From Synechococcus sp. CBW1002 (GTDB lineage: Bacteria > Cyanobacteriota > Cyanobacteriia > PCC-6307 > Cyanobiaceae): DNA of 64,000 nt. The position numbers and the translations under genes are program-made. This document shows positions 1-8,178 of this stretch, one piece after another. The stretch lies in contig NZ_CP060398.1 of NCBI RefSeq assembly GCF_015840915.1, positions 3,224,001 to 3,288,000 on the forward strand, given 5' to 3'. Each line of letters begins with the position of its first letter. Position 1 is the first letter of the stretch. Below the pieces are notes generated by a model. The model was not told the DNA's origin. It worked only from the letters and a program-made list of their open reading frames with translations, and did not search any database.

Positions 1-982
1 AGCCCGCCCCCCGTTCGCTGCGCTGCAAGGAGAGGCGGGCCGTCGCTCCCACCGGCAGATCCGCTGCCGGCAACCGCAGGACCACCGTGGCCGTGCGGCT
101 GCCGGCATCGAGTTGCGGCAGCACGGCGCTGATCGTGGCCGTGAGGCGGCGGTCGCCCACGCTCACAGGATGGCTTTCGCCCACCCGCAGGACCTGGGCG
201 ACGTCCGGAGGCACCCCCACGCGCAGTTCACGGGGGGCGGCTTCCACCAGGGTGAGCAGTGCCTGGCCGCCACTCACCACCACACCCTCATCAATCAGGC
301 GCTCGCTGACCGTGGCGGCGAAGGGGGCCACGAGCACGCTGCGGGCCAGGTCGACATCGATCTGGCGCAGGCGGGCGCTGAGGTCATCGACCTGGCTGTC
401 GGCCTGATCGAGGCGGCTGACCAGTGCCGCGGCGCCATAGATCTGCTGGTCGAGGTCTTCGAGGGAGATCGCCCCCTGGGCATGGAGCTTGCGGCGGCGT
501 TCCCGCTGCAGCTCCGCCAGGGTGAGCTGCTGGCGCACTTCCTGCACGGCGGCCCGGGCGGTGCGCTGCTGCGCCAGCAGCTGCTGGCGCTGAGCCAGCA
601 GCCGGCGGTTGTCGAGGCGGGCCAGCGGCCGGCCGGCCAGCACCGGATCCCCCTCTTCCACCAGCACCTGGGCCACGGTGCCGGCGAGCTCGAAGCCGAG
701 GCTGCTGCTGCGGCCGGCCACCACCTCGCCGCTGTACTCCCGGCTGGTGCGGTACTGACTCACAGGCTGTGCCGTGACCACGGACACGGGCAGGGCCCTG
801 GCCACAGGCGGACGGGGACGCTGGGCGACGGCCAGGGCGAGGCCCATGGCGGCGGTGAGTGGCAGCAGCCAGCGCAGCTGGCGGGAGGGTAGATGCTGCA
901 GCAGTTGCCGCAGGGCCGGGTGCCGCAGCTGCGGCGGCGCGTGGGCGCCTGGAGCAGGCAGGGCACCGGAGGCGGAATCCAT
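1..982 (-). CDS. RND-type efflux periplasmic adaptor (membrane fusion protein), 3' end outside window
   Basis: The reverse strand from the ATG at 982 stays open to the window edge, giving 327 codons of an incomplete protein. A hydrophobic N-terminal segment (about residues 38-53) is followed by a biotinyl-lipoyl-like half (VEEGDPVLAGRPLARLD), a coiled-coil hairpin rich in Gln, Leu and Arg, and a second lipoyl half (SVLVAPFAATVSERLIDEG). This is the HlyD/AcrA order of adaptors that link an inner-membrane pump to an outer-membrane channel. The pump gene would lie beyond the left edge. It is divergent from a PadR regulator, which suggests local control. Substrate unknown. Confidence 0.85.
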   Translation of the reverse strand, partial: MDSASGALPAPGAHAPPQLRHPALRQLLQHLPSRQLRWLLPLTAAMGLALAVAQRPRPPVARALPVSVVTAQPVSQYRTSREYSGEVVAGRSSSLGFELAGTVAQVLVEEGDPVLAGRPLARLDNRRLLAQRQQLLAQQRTARAAVQEVRQQLTLAELQRERRRKLHAQGAISLEDLDQQIYGAAALVSRLDQADSQVDDLSARLRQIDVDLARSVLVAPFAATVSERLIDEGVVVSGGQALLTLVEAAPRELRVGVPPDVAQVLRVGESHPVSVGDRRLTATISAVLPQLDAGSRTATVVLRLPAADLPVGATARLSLQRSERGAG

Positions 983-1004
983 GGCGGCACGGCGGTGAGA
1001 CCAA

Positions 1005-1067
1005 CGTTGCTAGGCAACGCGTTGGGTATTCGCGAAAGTGTATGCACAACAAGTTGACTAGGTCAAC
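1005..1067. promoter_or_regulatory. Two similar palindromes between efflux gene and PadR gene
   Basis: Two perfect inverted repeats share the plan GTTG..CTAG..CAAC: CGTTGC-TAG-GCAACG at 1005-1019 and GTTGAC-TAG-GTCAAC at 1053-1067. Their starts are 48 bp apart, and they lie in the only intergenic space between the divergent adaptor and PadR genes. They are good candidates for the operator of the PadR protein. The site sequence is seen; binding is inferred. Confidence 0.55.
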
Positions 1068-1171
1068 CGCGCCTGCGCGCTGCCGTCGTCGCCTCGGTGG
1101 TCGTCCCAGTGGTCGCGACGGGGGTGCGGGAGGAAGATCGGAAGGCCCAGCACCGCTGCCGATCGTTCCCC

Positions 1172-1717
1172 ATGGCCCTGGCTCACACGATCCTCACGGT
1201 GCTGAGTGAGAAGCCCGCCAGCGGCTACGACATCAGCAAGCAGTTCGAGGAAACCGTCGTCTGCTACTGGAAGGCCACCCAACAGCAGATCTACCGGGAG
1301 CTGGGAAAGATGGAGAAGCAGGGGTGGGTCTGCTGCCAGGTGGTGCCGCAGCTGGGAAAGCCCGACCGCAAGGTCTACGCCATCACCGAGACGGGCCGAC
1401 AGGAACTGAGCCGCTGGTCGGCGGAGCCCACATGGCCCACCCCGATCCGGGAGGACCTGCTGGTGCGGGTGCTGGGTGGTCCGTACGGATCGCGCACGCA
1501 ACTGCTGGAGGAAGTGCAGCGCCGTCGCGCCATCCATGGCCAGCAGCTGGCCTCCTACCAGGAACACGAAGCGGAGGTCCTGGCCCACGCCGCGTTGCCC
1601 CTGCAGGAGCAGTTCCGCTATCTCACCCTGCGCCGCGGCATCCTTTACGAACAGGAGTGGATCCGCTGGTGCGATGAGGTGATCGCCTTCCTGGACGCGC
1701 AGCCGCCAGGCTGCTGA
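1172..1717 (+). CDS. PadR family transcriptional regulator
   Basis: This 181-residue protein has an N-terminal winged helix (MALAHTILTVLSEKPASGYD, then a recognition segment around YWKATQQQIYRELGKME and a wing with KVYAITETG). A C-terminal helical domain follows (about residues 90-181), as in the PadR_C type of this family. I start at the ATG at 1172 because homology begins there; the frame is open 25 codons further upstream. PadR proteins usually repress a neighbouring efflux or detoxification gene and release DNA on binding a ligand. The divergent adaptor gene and the paired palindromes fit that role. The ligand cannot be told from sequence. Confidence 0.85.
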   Translation: MALAHTILTVLSEKPASGYDISKQFEETVVCYWKATQQQIYRELGKMEKQGWVCCQVVPQLGKPDRKVYAITETGRQELSRWSAEPTWPTPIREDLLVRVLGGPYGSRTQLLEEVQRRRAIHGQQLASYQEHEAEVLAHAALPLQEQFRYLTLRRGILYEQEWIRWCDEVIAFLDAQPPGC

Positions 1718-1765
1718 GGCGGGTTCAAGCGCGAACGCACCCTCAGACGGCGTGACACCTGCAGG

Positions 1766-1783
1766 GCCGCCGCTGATGGCGGC
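1766..1783. repeat. Small hairpin after padR
   Basis: GCCGCC and GGCGGC arms with a 6-nt loop lie 50 bp after the regulator gene. There is no T-run, so this is at best a weak terminator. Confidence 0.3.
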
Positions 1784-1850
1784 GGGCTCGCCAGGATGAT
1801 GACCTCAGCGTCAGGGCCATGCCCAGGCGGCTCAACACCCCGAGAGACCA

Positions 1851-3548
1851 GTGCCGACAACAGTGACGAAAGGAGTGACGACCACCACCTTCGCGGAGTT
1901 TGCCCAACGGGCCGACTATTCGCTGCTGGATGCACTGCAGCCGGATCCTCAGGCCAGCGGCGACGGCCACGATCACCAGCCCCGCCAGGTGTTCTCCGGT
2001 CATTACGTGCCGGTCACACCCACGGCGATTCCCGCGCCGGAGGTGGTGGCGCACAGCAGAACCCTGTTCCACGACCTGGGCCTGAGCGATGAGCTGGCCC
2101 ACGACGACCAGTTCCGTCGTCTGTTTTCCGGCGACATCAGCGTGGCGATGCAACCGATGCGACCGTTTGGCTGGGCCACCGGTTATGCCCTCTCGATCTA
2201 CGGGACCGAATACATCCAGCAGTGCCCGTTCGGCACCGGCAACGGCTATGGCGATGGCCGGGCCATTTCCGTGTTCGAAGGTGTGTTCAAGGGCAAACGC
2301 TGGGAGATGCAACTCAAAGGCGGTGGCCCCACGCCTTACTGCCGCGGGGCCGATGGACGCGCTGTGCTCCGCTCCAGTGTGCGCGAGTTTCTGGCGCAGG
2401 AGTTCATGCACGCCCTGGGGGTGCCCACCTCCCGCTCGCTGACGCTGTACATGTCGCGGGCCGAAACGGTGCGCCGGCCCTGGTATTCCCCGAACTCCCG
2501 GTCGTTCGATCCCGACATCCTGGTGGACAACCCAGCGGCGATCACCACCCGCGTGGCCCCCTCGTTTCTGCGGGTCGGCCAGCTGGAACTGTTCGCCCGT
2601 CGCGCCCGCAGCGGTGCGCACCCGGATGCACGGAACGAGCTGCGGTTGATCGTGGCGCACCTGATCGAGCGGAACTACCGGCCGGAGATTGATCCGGCTC
2701 TGGAGTTCAGCGATCAGGTGGTGGAGCTGGCGCGATTGTTCCGCGGGCGGCTTACTTCCCTGGTGGCCCACTGGATGCGGGTGGGCTACTGCCAGGGCAA
2801 TTTCAACAGCGACAACTGCGCCGCCGGTGGCTACACGCTCGACTACGGCCCGTTCGGCTTCTGCGAACGCTTTGATCCGCGCTTTCAGCCCTGGACCGGC
2901 GGCGGCGAGCATTTCTGCTTCTTCAACCAACCGGCGGCGGCGGAAGTGAACTACGGGATGTTCTGCAAATCGCTGCTGCCGCTGCTCGAGGGCAACACGC
3001 AGGCGCTGGCAAGGCTGGATGCGATCCGCGCCGGCTTCGCTGAAGCGATGGCTCAGGCGCTCGAGGCGATGTGGGCCAGCAAGCTCGGCCTGATCAACAC
3101 CGACGCCGAGCTGGTGAACGAACTGCTGCAGCTGATGGTGAGCTCCAAGCTGGATTACACGATCTTCTTCCGCAGGCTGTCTGACATCCCCGAGCACGTC
3201 TCTGCTCTGCAGGAGAGCTTCTACCTGCCCTGCTCCGAGCAGCTCGATGGGCAGTGGACGCAGTGGCTGCAACGCTGGCGGGATCGCCTCACGGCAGGTG
3301 GCGACATCAACGCGACATCCGCCGCGATGAAACGGGTGAACCCGGCCGTGACCTGGCGCGAGTGGCTGATTGCTCCGGCCTATGAGAAGGCTGCGGAAGG
3401 TGATTTCTGCCTGGTCAGGGAACTTCAGGAGGTGTTCCGCCATCCCTACGACGAGCTGCCTCCGGAGCTGGAGGCGACGTACGACCGCCTCAAGCCCCGG
3501 GAATTCTTCAACGCCGGGGGCGTGTCGCACTACAGCTGTTCGTCGTGA
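1851..3548 (+). CDS. selO: SelO/YdiU family protein adenylyltransferase (pseudokinase fold)
   Basis: The 565-residue length fits SelO, which transfers AMP from ATP to Ser/Thr/Tyr of target proteins and is linked to oxidative-stress responses in bacteria. Visible family blocks are [20 protein letters not shown] (about residue 145), the GVPTSRSL segment, the metal-binding NFNSDN block (near 316) and DYGPFGF (near 330). Canonical family members have NTDN in the metal site; here it reads NSDN, which keeps the Asp and Asn. The C-terminal Cys two residues from the end (SCSS) matches the conserved redox Cys seen in many SelO proteins. The start could also be the GTG about 20 bp downstream, right after AAAGGA. 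Confidence 0.88.
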   Translation: MPTTVTKGVTTTTFAEFAQRADYSLLDALQPDPQASGDGHDHQPRQVFSGHYVPVTPTAIPAPEVVAHSRTLFHDLGLSDELAHDDQFRRLFSGDISVAMQPMRPFGWATGYALSIYGTEYIQQCPFGTGNGYGDGRAISVFEGVFKGKRWEMQLKGGGPTPYCRGADGRAVLRSSVREFLAQEFMHALGVPTSRSLTLYMSRAETVRRPWYSPNSRSFDPDILVDNPAAITTRVAPSFLRVGQLELFARRARSGAHPDARNELRLIVAHLIERNYRPEIDPALEFSDQVVELARLFRGRLTSLVAHWMRVGYCQGNFNSDNCAAGGYTLDYGPFGFCERFDPRFQPWTGGGEHFCFFNQPAAAEVNYGMFCKSLLPLLEGNTQALARLDAIRAGFAEAMAQALEAMWASKLGLINTDAELVNELLQLMVSSKLDYTIFFRRLSDIPEHVSALQESFYLPCSEQLDGQWTQWLQRWRDRLTAGGDINATSAAMKRVNPAVTWREWLIAPAYEKAAEGDFCLVRELQEVFRHPYDELPPELEATYDRLKPREFFNAGGVSHYSCSS

Positions 3549-3669
3549 TGGGTGCTCAGGGCAGCACCCGCTTGGCCAGCTGCTGCAGGCGATAGACGAT
3601 CCACGCTGATCAAGGTGGCGGCTTCCCGCCGGGCCAGCGCCAGATCGAGATCAGCCCGGTGAGCGGGCT

Positions 3670-4640
3670 TCAGCGCAACCCACTGGACGCACAGCGCTTG
3701 CCGGCGCCATCTACCGCTTCGTGCCGGCCGGGCCTCCCACGACCGACAGGCGGACCGCGGCGAGATGGTGGGGGCCCTGGCCCGGGAGGGAGGCCTGCCG
3801 GCGGTGCTGTGGGCCGGCCCTGAACGGCTGAGCCGCCAGATGCGGCAGGGGGAGCAGCCGGTGCAGGGGGGGGCGCCAGGCACCGGTGCTCCTGCGCCTG
3901 GGCTTTTCGGCCGATCCCTTCTCCTATGCGATCGCGCTGGGCTACCCCCAGGAGCCGCAGACGGCCTTCGCGCTCGATCCGGCCCTGAAGGGGGAATGGA
4001 TCTGGGCCGGCGGTAGCTTCCATCCCCGCGCCGTGCTCAGCCGCTCGAGCGGGCAGGCCGATCCCGACCGGAGCCTGTTCCAGAGCGGCGCCGATCCGCA
4101 GGAGCAGCCGGAGGTGCACCTGCTGCGTGAGCAGATCCTCAGCTGGCGCTTCTACGAAAGCTTCCGCACCGATGCCGGCGCGCCGGCGCGGCAGCCAAGG
4201 GTGGGCACCCGCTGCTTCGCCCTGGCCGGCGACGGCGGCGACCTGCCGGCCGCGGTGCCATCTGAGCGTGAGCACGGAGGAGGGGCTGTTCCGGCTGCGC
4301 TTCCACCAGCCGGGCCTGCTGCGGCCGCTGGATGCCGCGGAACTCTCGGACGGCACGCTGCGCTACATCCTGCTGACGGTGGCGCTGTTCAGCCCGCGCC
4401 TGCCGCCGCTGCTGGTGCTCAACGAAGACCGACATCGTGCTGGCGCCGATGCGCAGGCCGCGCAGCAGAAAGCGGCCGAACGTCTCCAGCCGGGGTGCTG
4501 TGGGCCTCGTCATCGGCGGAACGTCGGCCAGTCGGCGCCGGAGCTGAACGTGGGCGGCATTGTGAGCCATTACCCCACCAGCCTGCACCGCCAGGTGCTG
4601 CAGGCTGTCATGAGATCGGTCTGGCCGCGGCGGTCTAGCT
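3670..4640 (+). pseudogene. Decayed predicted AAA ATPase (COG4637-like)
   Basis: Recognisable pieces of a predicted ATPase run along the plus strand in changing frames. A first piece near 3765-3860 breaks at a G7 run. The next block (about 3890-4245) contains FSADPFSYAIALGYPQEPQT, LLREQILSWRFYESFRTDAG and RQPRVGTR. A third frame (about 4270-4425) contains FRLRFHQPGLLRPLDAAELS, DGTLRYILL and PPLLVLNED, the Walker B-like end of the family. The N-terminal P-loop part is missing and the tail after 4430 is scrambled. At least two frameshifts plus N- and C-terminal loss make this a dead gene. Confidence 0.65.
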
Positions 4641-4744
4641 GGGTTCGTGCCGGAGCACACCTTCGCGGTGGATCCAGGGGGCGTCGTTGCGGAGGGGGAC
4701 TCGCCAGAGCGAGACCAAGGCCATGAATGTGAAAGCTGATCGTC

Positions 4745-5101
4745 TCAGGCCAGCACGGCCTCGAGCTGAGTGATCAGCAGGGGCAGCTCCACCTGCACGA
4801 CATCCCAGACCACATCAAGGTCGACACCCAGGTAGCCATGGATCAGCTGATTGCGCATGGCCACGATCTCACGCCAGGCGATCTCTGGATGGGCAAGTCT
4901 TACCTCAGGCGGGATGCGGGCTGCTGCTTCGCCGATGAGTTCGATGTTGCGGAGAACCGCGTCCTGTACCAGTTGGTTGTCGAAGAACTGGTCGCGGTTC
5001 AGACCAGCGCAGTAGTCCACAGCTCGACGTGCAAGTTGATCCATGTCCCGGGCGTAGAGCCGCCAGTCACGACCAGACGGGCGATCAGATGCTGATGGCA
5101 T
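4745..5101 (-). CDS. hepT: HepT-like toxin (HEPN RNase, DUF86)
   Basis: This 118-residue all-helical protein has the HEPN catalytic motif R-x4-H-x-Y seen as RNQLIHGY near residue 85, and the family block [16 protein letters not shown]. HepT toxins cleave RNA (tRNA 3' ends in studied cases) and are silenced by the partner MntA, which AMPylates the Tyr of the motif. It starts inside the end of the mntA reading frame (17 bp overlap), so the two are translated as a pair. A second, diverged pair lies at 9974-10593. Confidence 0.85.
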   Translation of the reverse strand: MPSASDRPSGRDWRLYARDMDQLARRAVDYCAGLNRDQFFDNQLVQDAVLRNIELIGEAAARIPPEVRLAHPEIAWREIVAMRNQLIHGYLGVDLDVVWDVVQVELPLLITQLEAVLA

Positions 5102-5381
5102 CAGCCTCCACGCTCTGCCGCAACTCCTGCCTGAGCGCCTGTTCCGTCACCAGGTCCACGGACCTGCCGAGAAGATCCTCCAGAAACACCTGGAGGCCAT
5201 AGAACCGCCTGGCGGTGGAGGGGGCTTCGAACGCCACCAGCAGATCCACATCGCTCTCTGGAGTGGCCGCTCCCCGTGCCCATGAGCCGAAGATCCGGAG
5301 GCTGCGCACACCGAAGCGCTCGCTCCAATCGGGCGCGTGCTCTCTGAGCAGGCGGATCAGGTCGTCGGCGGTCTCAGCCAT
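5085..5381 (-). CDS. mntA: MntA-like minimal nucleotidyltransferase antitoxin
   Basis: The 98-residue protein has the nucleotidyltransferase signature [18 protein letters not shown] (G-S-x10-D-x-D) near residues 32-49. Family members AMPylate HepT to block it. It is the first gene of a two-gene unit whose stop overlaps the hepT start. The module lies between two decayed genes, so it is itself likely an acquired element. Confidence 0.85.
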   Translation of the reverse strand: MAETADDLIRLLREHAPDWSERFGVRSLRIFGSWARGAATPESDVDLLVAFEAPSTARRFYGLQVFLEDLLGRSVDLVTEQALRQELRQSVEADAISI

Positions 5382-5423
5382 TGCGCAGGAGCTTGTGGGA
5401 GGCGCTCGGCAAGCGATCGAACG

Positions 5424-5771
5424 CTAAACCGCCAACGCCATCACCGGTAGCCAAGCCGCCGGTATCGGCCGCTCCAGCCTCCATCGAATCGCCATCGGCC
5501 GCTCCGCCTCGTGGCTTTCGTAGCGGACAAACCCCAGACACCGAAACGGCTCGGTGACACCCTCGGCGCGGCCCCCTTCGCGCCGGTGCTCGCGCACGAA
5601 CCGCAGCACCCGTGAACCCCGCGTCTCGTGGTGGATGTACCGCTGGCCGCTGGGGGAGGCGGCTGTGGTGATGCTCTGGCTCTCCCAGGGGAACAGGGAG
5701 GGGCCCAGGGCCAGGTCGCGGGTGCGGGTGGTGGGGGAGAAGAGGGCGTCGTCAGACAGATGAACGAACTT
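5424..5771 (-). pseudogene. DUF3427 C-terminal fragment of a helicase-type protein
   Basis: A 115-codon open stretch follows an in-frame TAG at 5774-5772 and carries DUF3427 hallmarks: ALFSPTTRTRDLALGPSLFP, WESQSITT, GQRYIHHETRGS, VLRFVREHR, CLGFVRYESHEAERPMAI. In intact proteins this domain sits at the C-terminus of a large DEAD-box helicase/nuclease. No helicase part is present upstream, so only the tail survived. A codon-poor stretch with no recognisable gene (5772-6060) follows up to the IS110 element. Confidence 0.65.
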
Positions 5772-6060
5772 CTACCCATGGCTCTCCTTCAAGAAGGCTG
5801 GCGATGGCCTGATCAAGCGTTCGCAGCAGAACCGCTTGAAGGGCTTTGTTGGAGCTGTTTCCCACACGAAGCCAGATCACCTGTGGTGGGGGACCTTGCT
5901 TGAAGAGGAGAGCGAGGAAGTCGCGATCCCCCCAGTGTCAGCAAACGAACCAGTACGCGCGTACGCCCTCGCGCCCGAAACACCCACGGCCAAGCCAGAG
6001 CGCCCTTGCCACTCTGGTCATGAGGACATCGGGCCATGGCCGATGACATCTTTGGAGGCC

Positions 6061-6225
6061 TGACCCCGAAAGCAAACGTGGCCTGGGATTCGAATTGCGC
6101 TCCCTGCCCTGGCGACGGCTCGACTGACCAATGAGTTAGTCGGCCGATCCCGATTAGGAATTTGCTGATTTTAGTGCGCGAATCCTGCCTGATGCCCTCC
6201 CGATCACCTAGTGAGTCCTTAAGCC
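6061..6225 (+). other. IS110 upstream noncoding end, candidate bridge-RNA region
   Basis: This stretch lies directly 5' of the IS110 transposase. It contains a stem of 8 pairs (one G:U as RNA), CGACTGAC-CAATGA-GTTAGTCG at 6121-6142, and the self-complementary ATTCGAAT at 6088-6095. IS110-group elements are known to encode their bridge RNA in the long noncoding end upstream of the transposase. The exact element boundary and RNA ends cannot be set from one copy. Confidence 0.4.
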
Positions 6226-7569
6226 ATGGGAGAACCAATTTCAGCAGGCAAGCGCCGAGCTCGTCTGAAAGTCATTAACCCTCGTTCCGCTGGAATTGAT
6301 GTCGGCAGTAGATTCCACGTTGTTGCTGTTCCTGTCGAGCTTGATCCGAATCCCGTCCGCAAGTTTTCAAGCTTCACAAAGGATCTAATCGCACTCGCCG
6401 AATGGCTGCTGGCAGTTGGAATTAGCACCATTGCCATGGAGTCCACTGGAATCTACTGGGTTCCGCTTTACGAGATTCTCTCTGGCAAAGGCATTGACGT
6501 CTTTCTTGTTAATGCCAGGCACGCCAAGAATGTTCCGGGCCGCAAGACGGATATCAACGATGCACAATGGCTTCAGCAGCTCCACAGCTACGGCCTGGTG
6601 AGAGCAAGCTTTCGTCCAGACCAAAAAATCACAGAACTACGCTCATATCTGCGGCAGCGTGATCAACTTGTTCGATACCGCTCGTCTCATCAGCAACACA
6701 TCCAGAAGGCGCTGATGCTTATGAATCTTCAGCTTCATCATGTTGTCAGAGATATCAGCGGACTAACCGGTAGGCGAATCATCGATGCCATACTTTCAGG
6801 TGAGAGGGACCCCGAAAGACTCGCTTCTCTCCGAGACAGACGCTGCAAGGAGAGCGCGGCAACAATTGCGGCTGCTCTTGAGGGGAACTACCAAGACGAT
6901 CACTTGTTCTCTTTGAAGATCGCAGTTGAGCTCTTTGACACCTATTCAGAGAAGATCAGGGCCTGCGAGCTTGCGGCACAATCATTGATGACAGAGCTTG
7001 CCGGCTCGGACTATCAAGATCCAGGCAGTCAACCTGGGGATTGGAAGATATGCGGACATGGCTTTGCATTTAACCCAACCCACCTAATTCAAGCCTTGTC
7101 AGGCCACAATCTTCTAAGGCTTCCGGGATTAGGACCAACAACAGTTCTCACGCTCATTAGTGAGTGTGGGTTGGACATGAAGCGCTGGCCCAGTGCCCAG
7201 CATTTTGTGTCATGGCTGGGACTCAGTCCTCAGAACAGGATCTCAGGGGGAAAGGTACTTTCTTCACGAACACGACAGGGCACTACGCGAGCAGGTAGTG
7301 CCTTTTGGATGGCTGCCGTACCGCTGGGAAGAACGAATACTGCACTGGGTGCTTTTCAACGTCGTCTGGCAGCACGTGCCGGAAAGAGTAAAGCATTAAT
7401 TGCTACTGCCCGAAAGCTTGCCATTCTTTACTACAAGACGCTCCGTGATGGTTTGGTATATCAGGATCCCGGTGCTGCCGCATATCAGGAGGAATCAAGG
7501 GATCGTCAGATTCGTGGTCTCCAGCGACGCGCCATTGCCCTTGGTTTTCAACTTGTTGCCTCTGCTTGA
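6226..7569 (+). CDS. IS110 family transposase (DEDD recombinase)
   Basis: The 447-residue protein has an N-terminal RuvC-like DEDD domain: AGIDVGSRFH (first Asp), IAMESTGIYW (Glu) and GRKTDINDAQWL (the Asp pair). The C-terminal Transposase_20 domain shows LPGLGPTTVLTLISE (about residue 300) and a Ser-rich SSRTRQGTT segment where the serine nucleophile is expected. Codon use is clearly more AT-rich than that of flanking genes, a sign of recent arrival. Such elements recombine without terminal inverted repeats and are guided by an element-encoded bridge RNA. The gene looks intact. Confidence 0.92.
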   Translation: MGEPISAGKRRARLKVINPRSAGIDVGSRFHVVAVPVELDPNPVRKFSSFTKDLIALAEWLLAVGISTIAMESTGIYWVPLYEILSGKGIDVFLVNARHAKNVPGRKTDINDAQWLQQLHSYGLVRASFRPDQKITELRSYLRQRDQLVRYRSSHQQHIQKALMLMNLQLHHVVRDISGLTGRRIIDAILSGERDPERLASLRDRRCKESAATIAAALEGNYQDDHLFSLKIAVELFDTYSEKIRACELAAQSLMTELAGSDYQDPGSQPGDWKICGHGFAFNPTHLIQALSGHNLLRLPGLGPTTVLTLISECGLDMKRWPSAQHFVSWLGLSPQNRISGGKVLSSRTRQGTTRAGSAFWMAAVPLGRTNTALGAFQRRLAARAGKSKALIATARKLAILYYKTLRDGLVYQDPGAAAYQEESRDRQIRGLQRRAIALGFQLVASA

Positions 7570-7668
7570 GGTGTGGTCAGTCAGCCGAGATCCCTGTTGG
7601 CCGTTGGTGTTTCTTAGGAAGAAGTCCGCTCGGTTTGACCCGTCCACCTGGGGGCCCAACCGACGACT

Positions 7669-8178
7669 ATGCAACCGCCCTATGACGCCGCTCTGCGGGA
7701 AGCCGTCCGCCTGCGGATGAGCCCTCCGAACCTTGAGAGCGTGGCTGAGATCGCCCGCGACACCGGGATCACGGCGCAGACCATCTACAACTGGCGGAGC
7801 CAGTGGCAGAAGCAGGGCCAGCTGGTGCCTGCCACGAACCGGCCGCCGGAGCAGTGGAGCGCTGCCGACAAGCTGGCAGCCGTGATCCAGGCCGCAGGAC
7901 TGAACGGAAGCGAGCTCGGGTCGTTCTGCAGGGAGCGGGGGCTGTACCCCAAGCAGGTTGCCCGTTGGCGCCAGGCCGCCGAGGATGCCAATGGCCCCAG
8001 CGCGCCGAGCATGGCTGATCAGCGGGAACTGCAACGCAAGAATCAGGAACTGGTCCGGCGGAATCGCCAGCTGGAGCGTGAATTGCAGAAGAAAGAAAAA
8101 GCACTGACAGAAGCGGCGACGTTGTTGATGCTCTCAAAAAAGTTCAACCAGATCTTTCAACCGGACGAGGATCCTTGA
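7669..8178 (+). CDS. IS3 family transposase OrfA (helix-turn-helix subunit)
   Basis: This 169-residue protein has an N-terminal HTH (VAEIARDTGITAQTIYNWRS) and a second HTH-like segment (FCRERGLYPKQVARWR). A C-terminal Gln/Arg/Lys-rich leucine-zipper-like coil (about residues 120-150) normally mediates OrfA/OrfAB association. The stop overlaps the TTG start of orfB, and an A_AAA_AAG slippery heptamer lies 34 bp before the stop. Confidence 0.9.
   Translation: MQPPYDAALREAVRLRMSPPNLESVAEIARDTGITAQTIYNWRSQWQKQGQLVPATNRPPEQWSAADKLAAVIQAAGLNGSELGSFCRERGLYPKQVARWRQAAEDANGPSAPSMADQRELQRKNQELVRRNRQLERELQKKEKALTEAATLLMLSKKFNQIFQPDEDP
8136..8142 (+). other. -1 programmed frameshift site A_AAA_AAG in IS3
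   Basis: In the orfA frame the codons read TCA AAA AAG, which is the classic slippery heptamer. A slip of -1 enters the orfB frame, and that frame is open from 8142 to the orfB start at 8175. A CGATCG..CGATCG palindromic stem around 8190-8207 could stimulate slippage. The product would be an OrfAB fusion transposase. Confidence 0.65.

Noticed and set aside
113-892. Long plus-strand open frame opposite the efflux adaptor
   Set aside because: His/Gly/Gln-rich shadow; the minus frame has clear HlyD-type motifs.
1743-3530. 595-codon minus-strand open frame
   Set aside because: Antisense shadow of selO, which has clear family motifs.
3550-3670. Minus-strand pieces ALARREAATLISVD and IVYRLQQLAKRVLP, reminiscent of a toxin C-terminus
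   Set aside because: They are in different frames and too short to name a family.
6079-6146. tRNA-like stretch on the minus strand (D-arm-like AACTCATTGGTCAG and T-arm-like TTCGAATCCC)
   Set aside because: No matching anticodon or T stem can be drawn, and the same bases form a better simple hairpin that fits an IS110 noncoding end.
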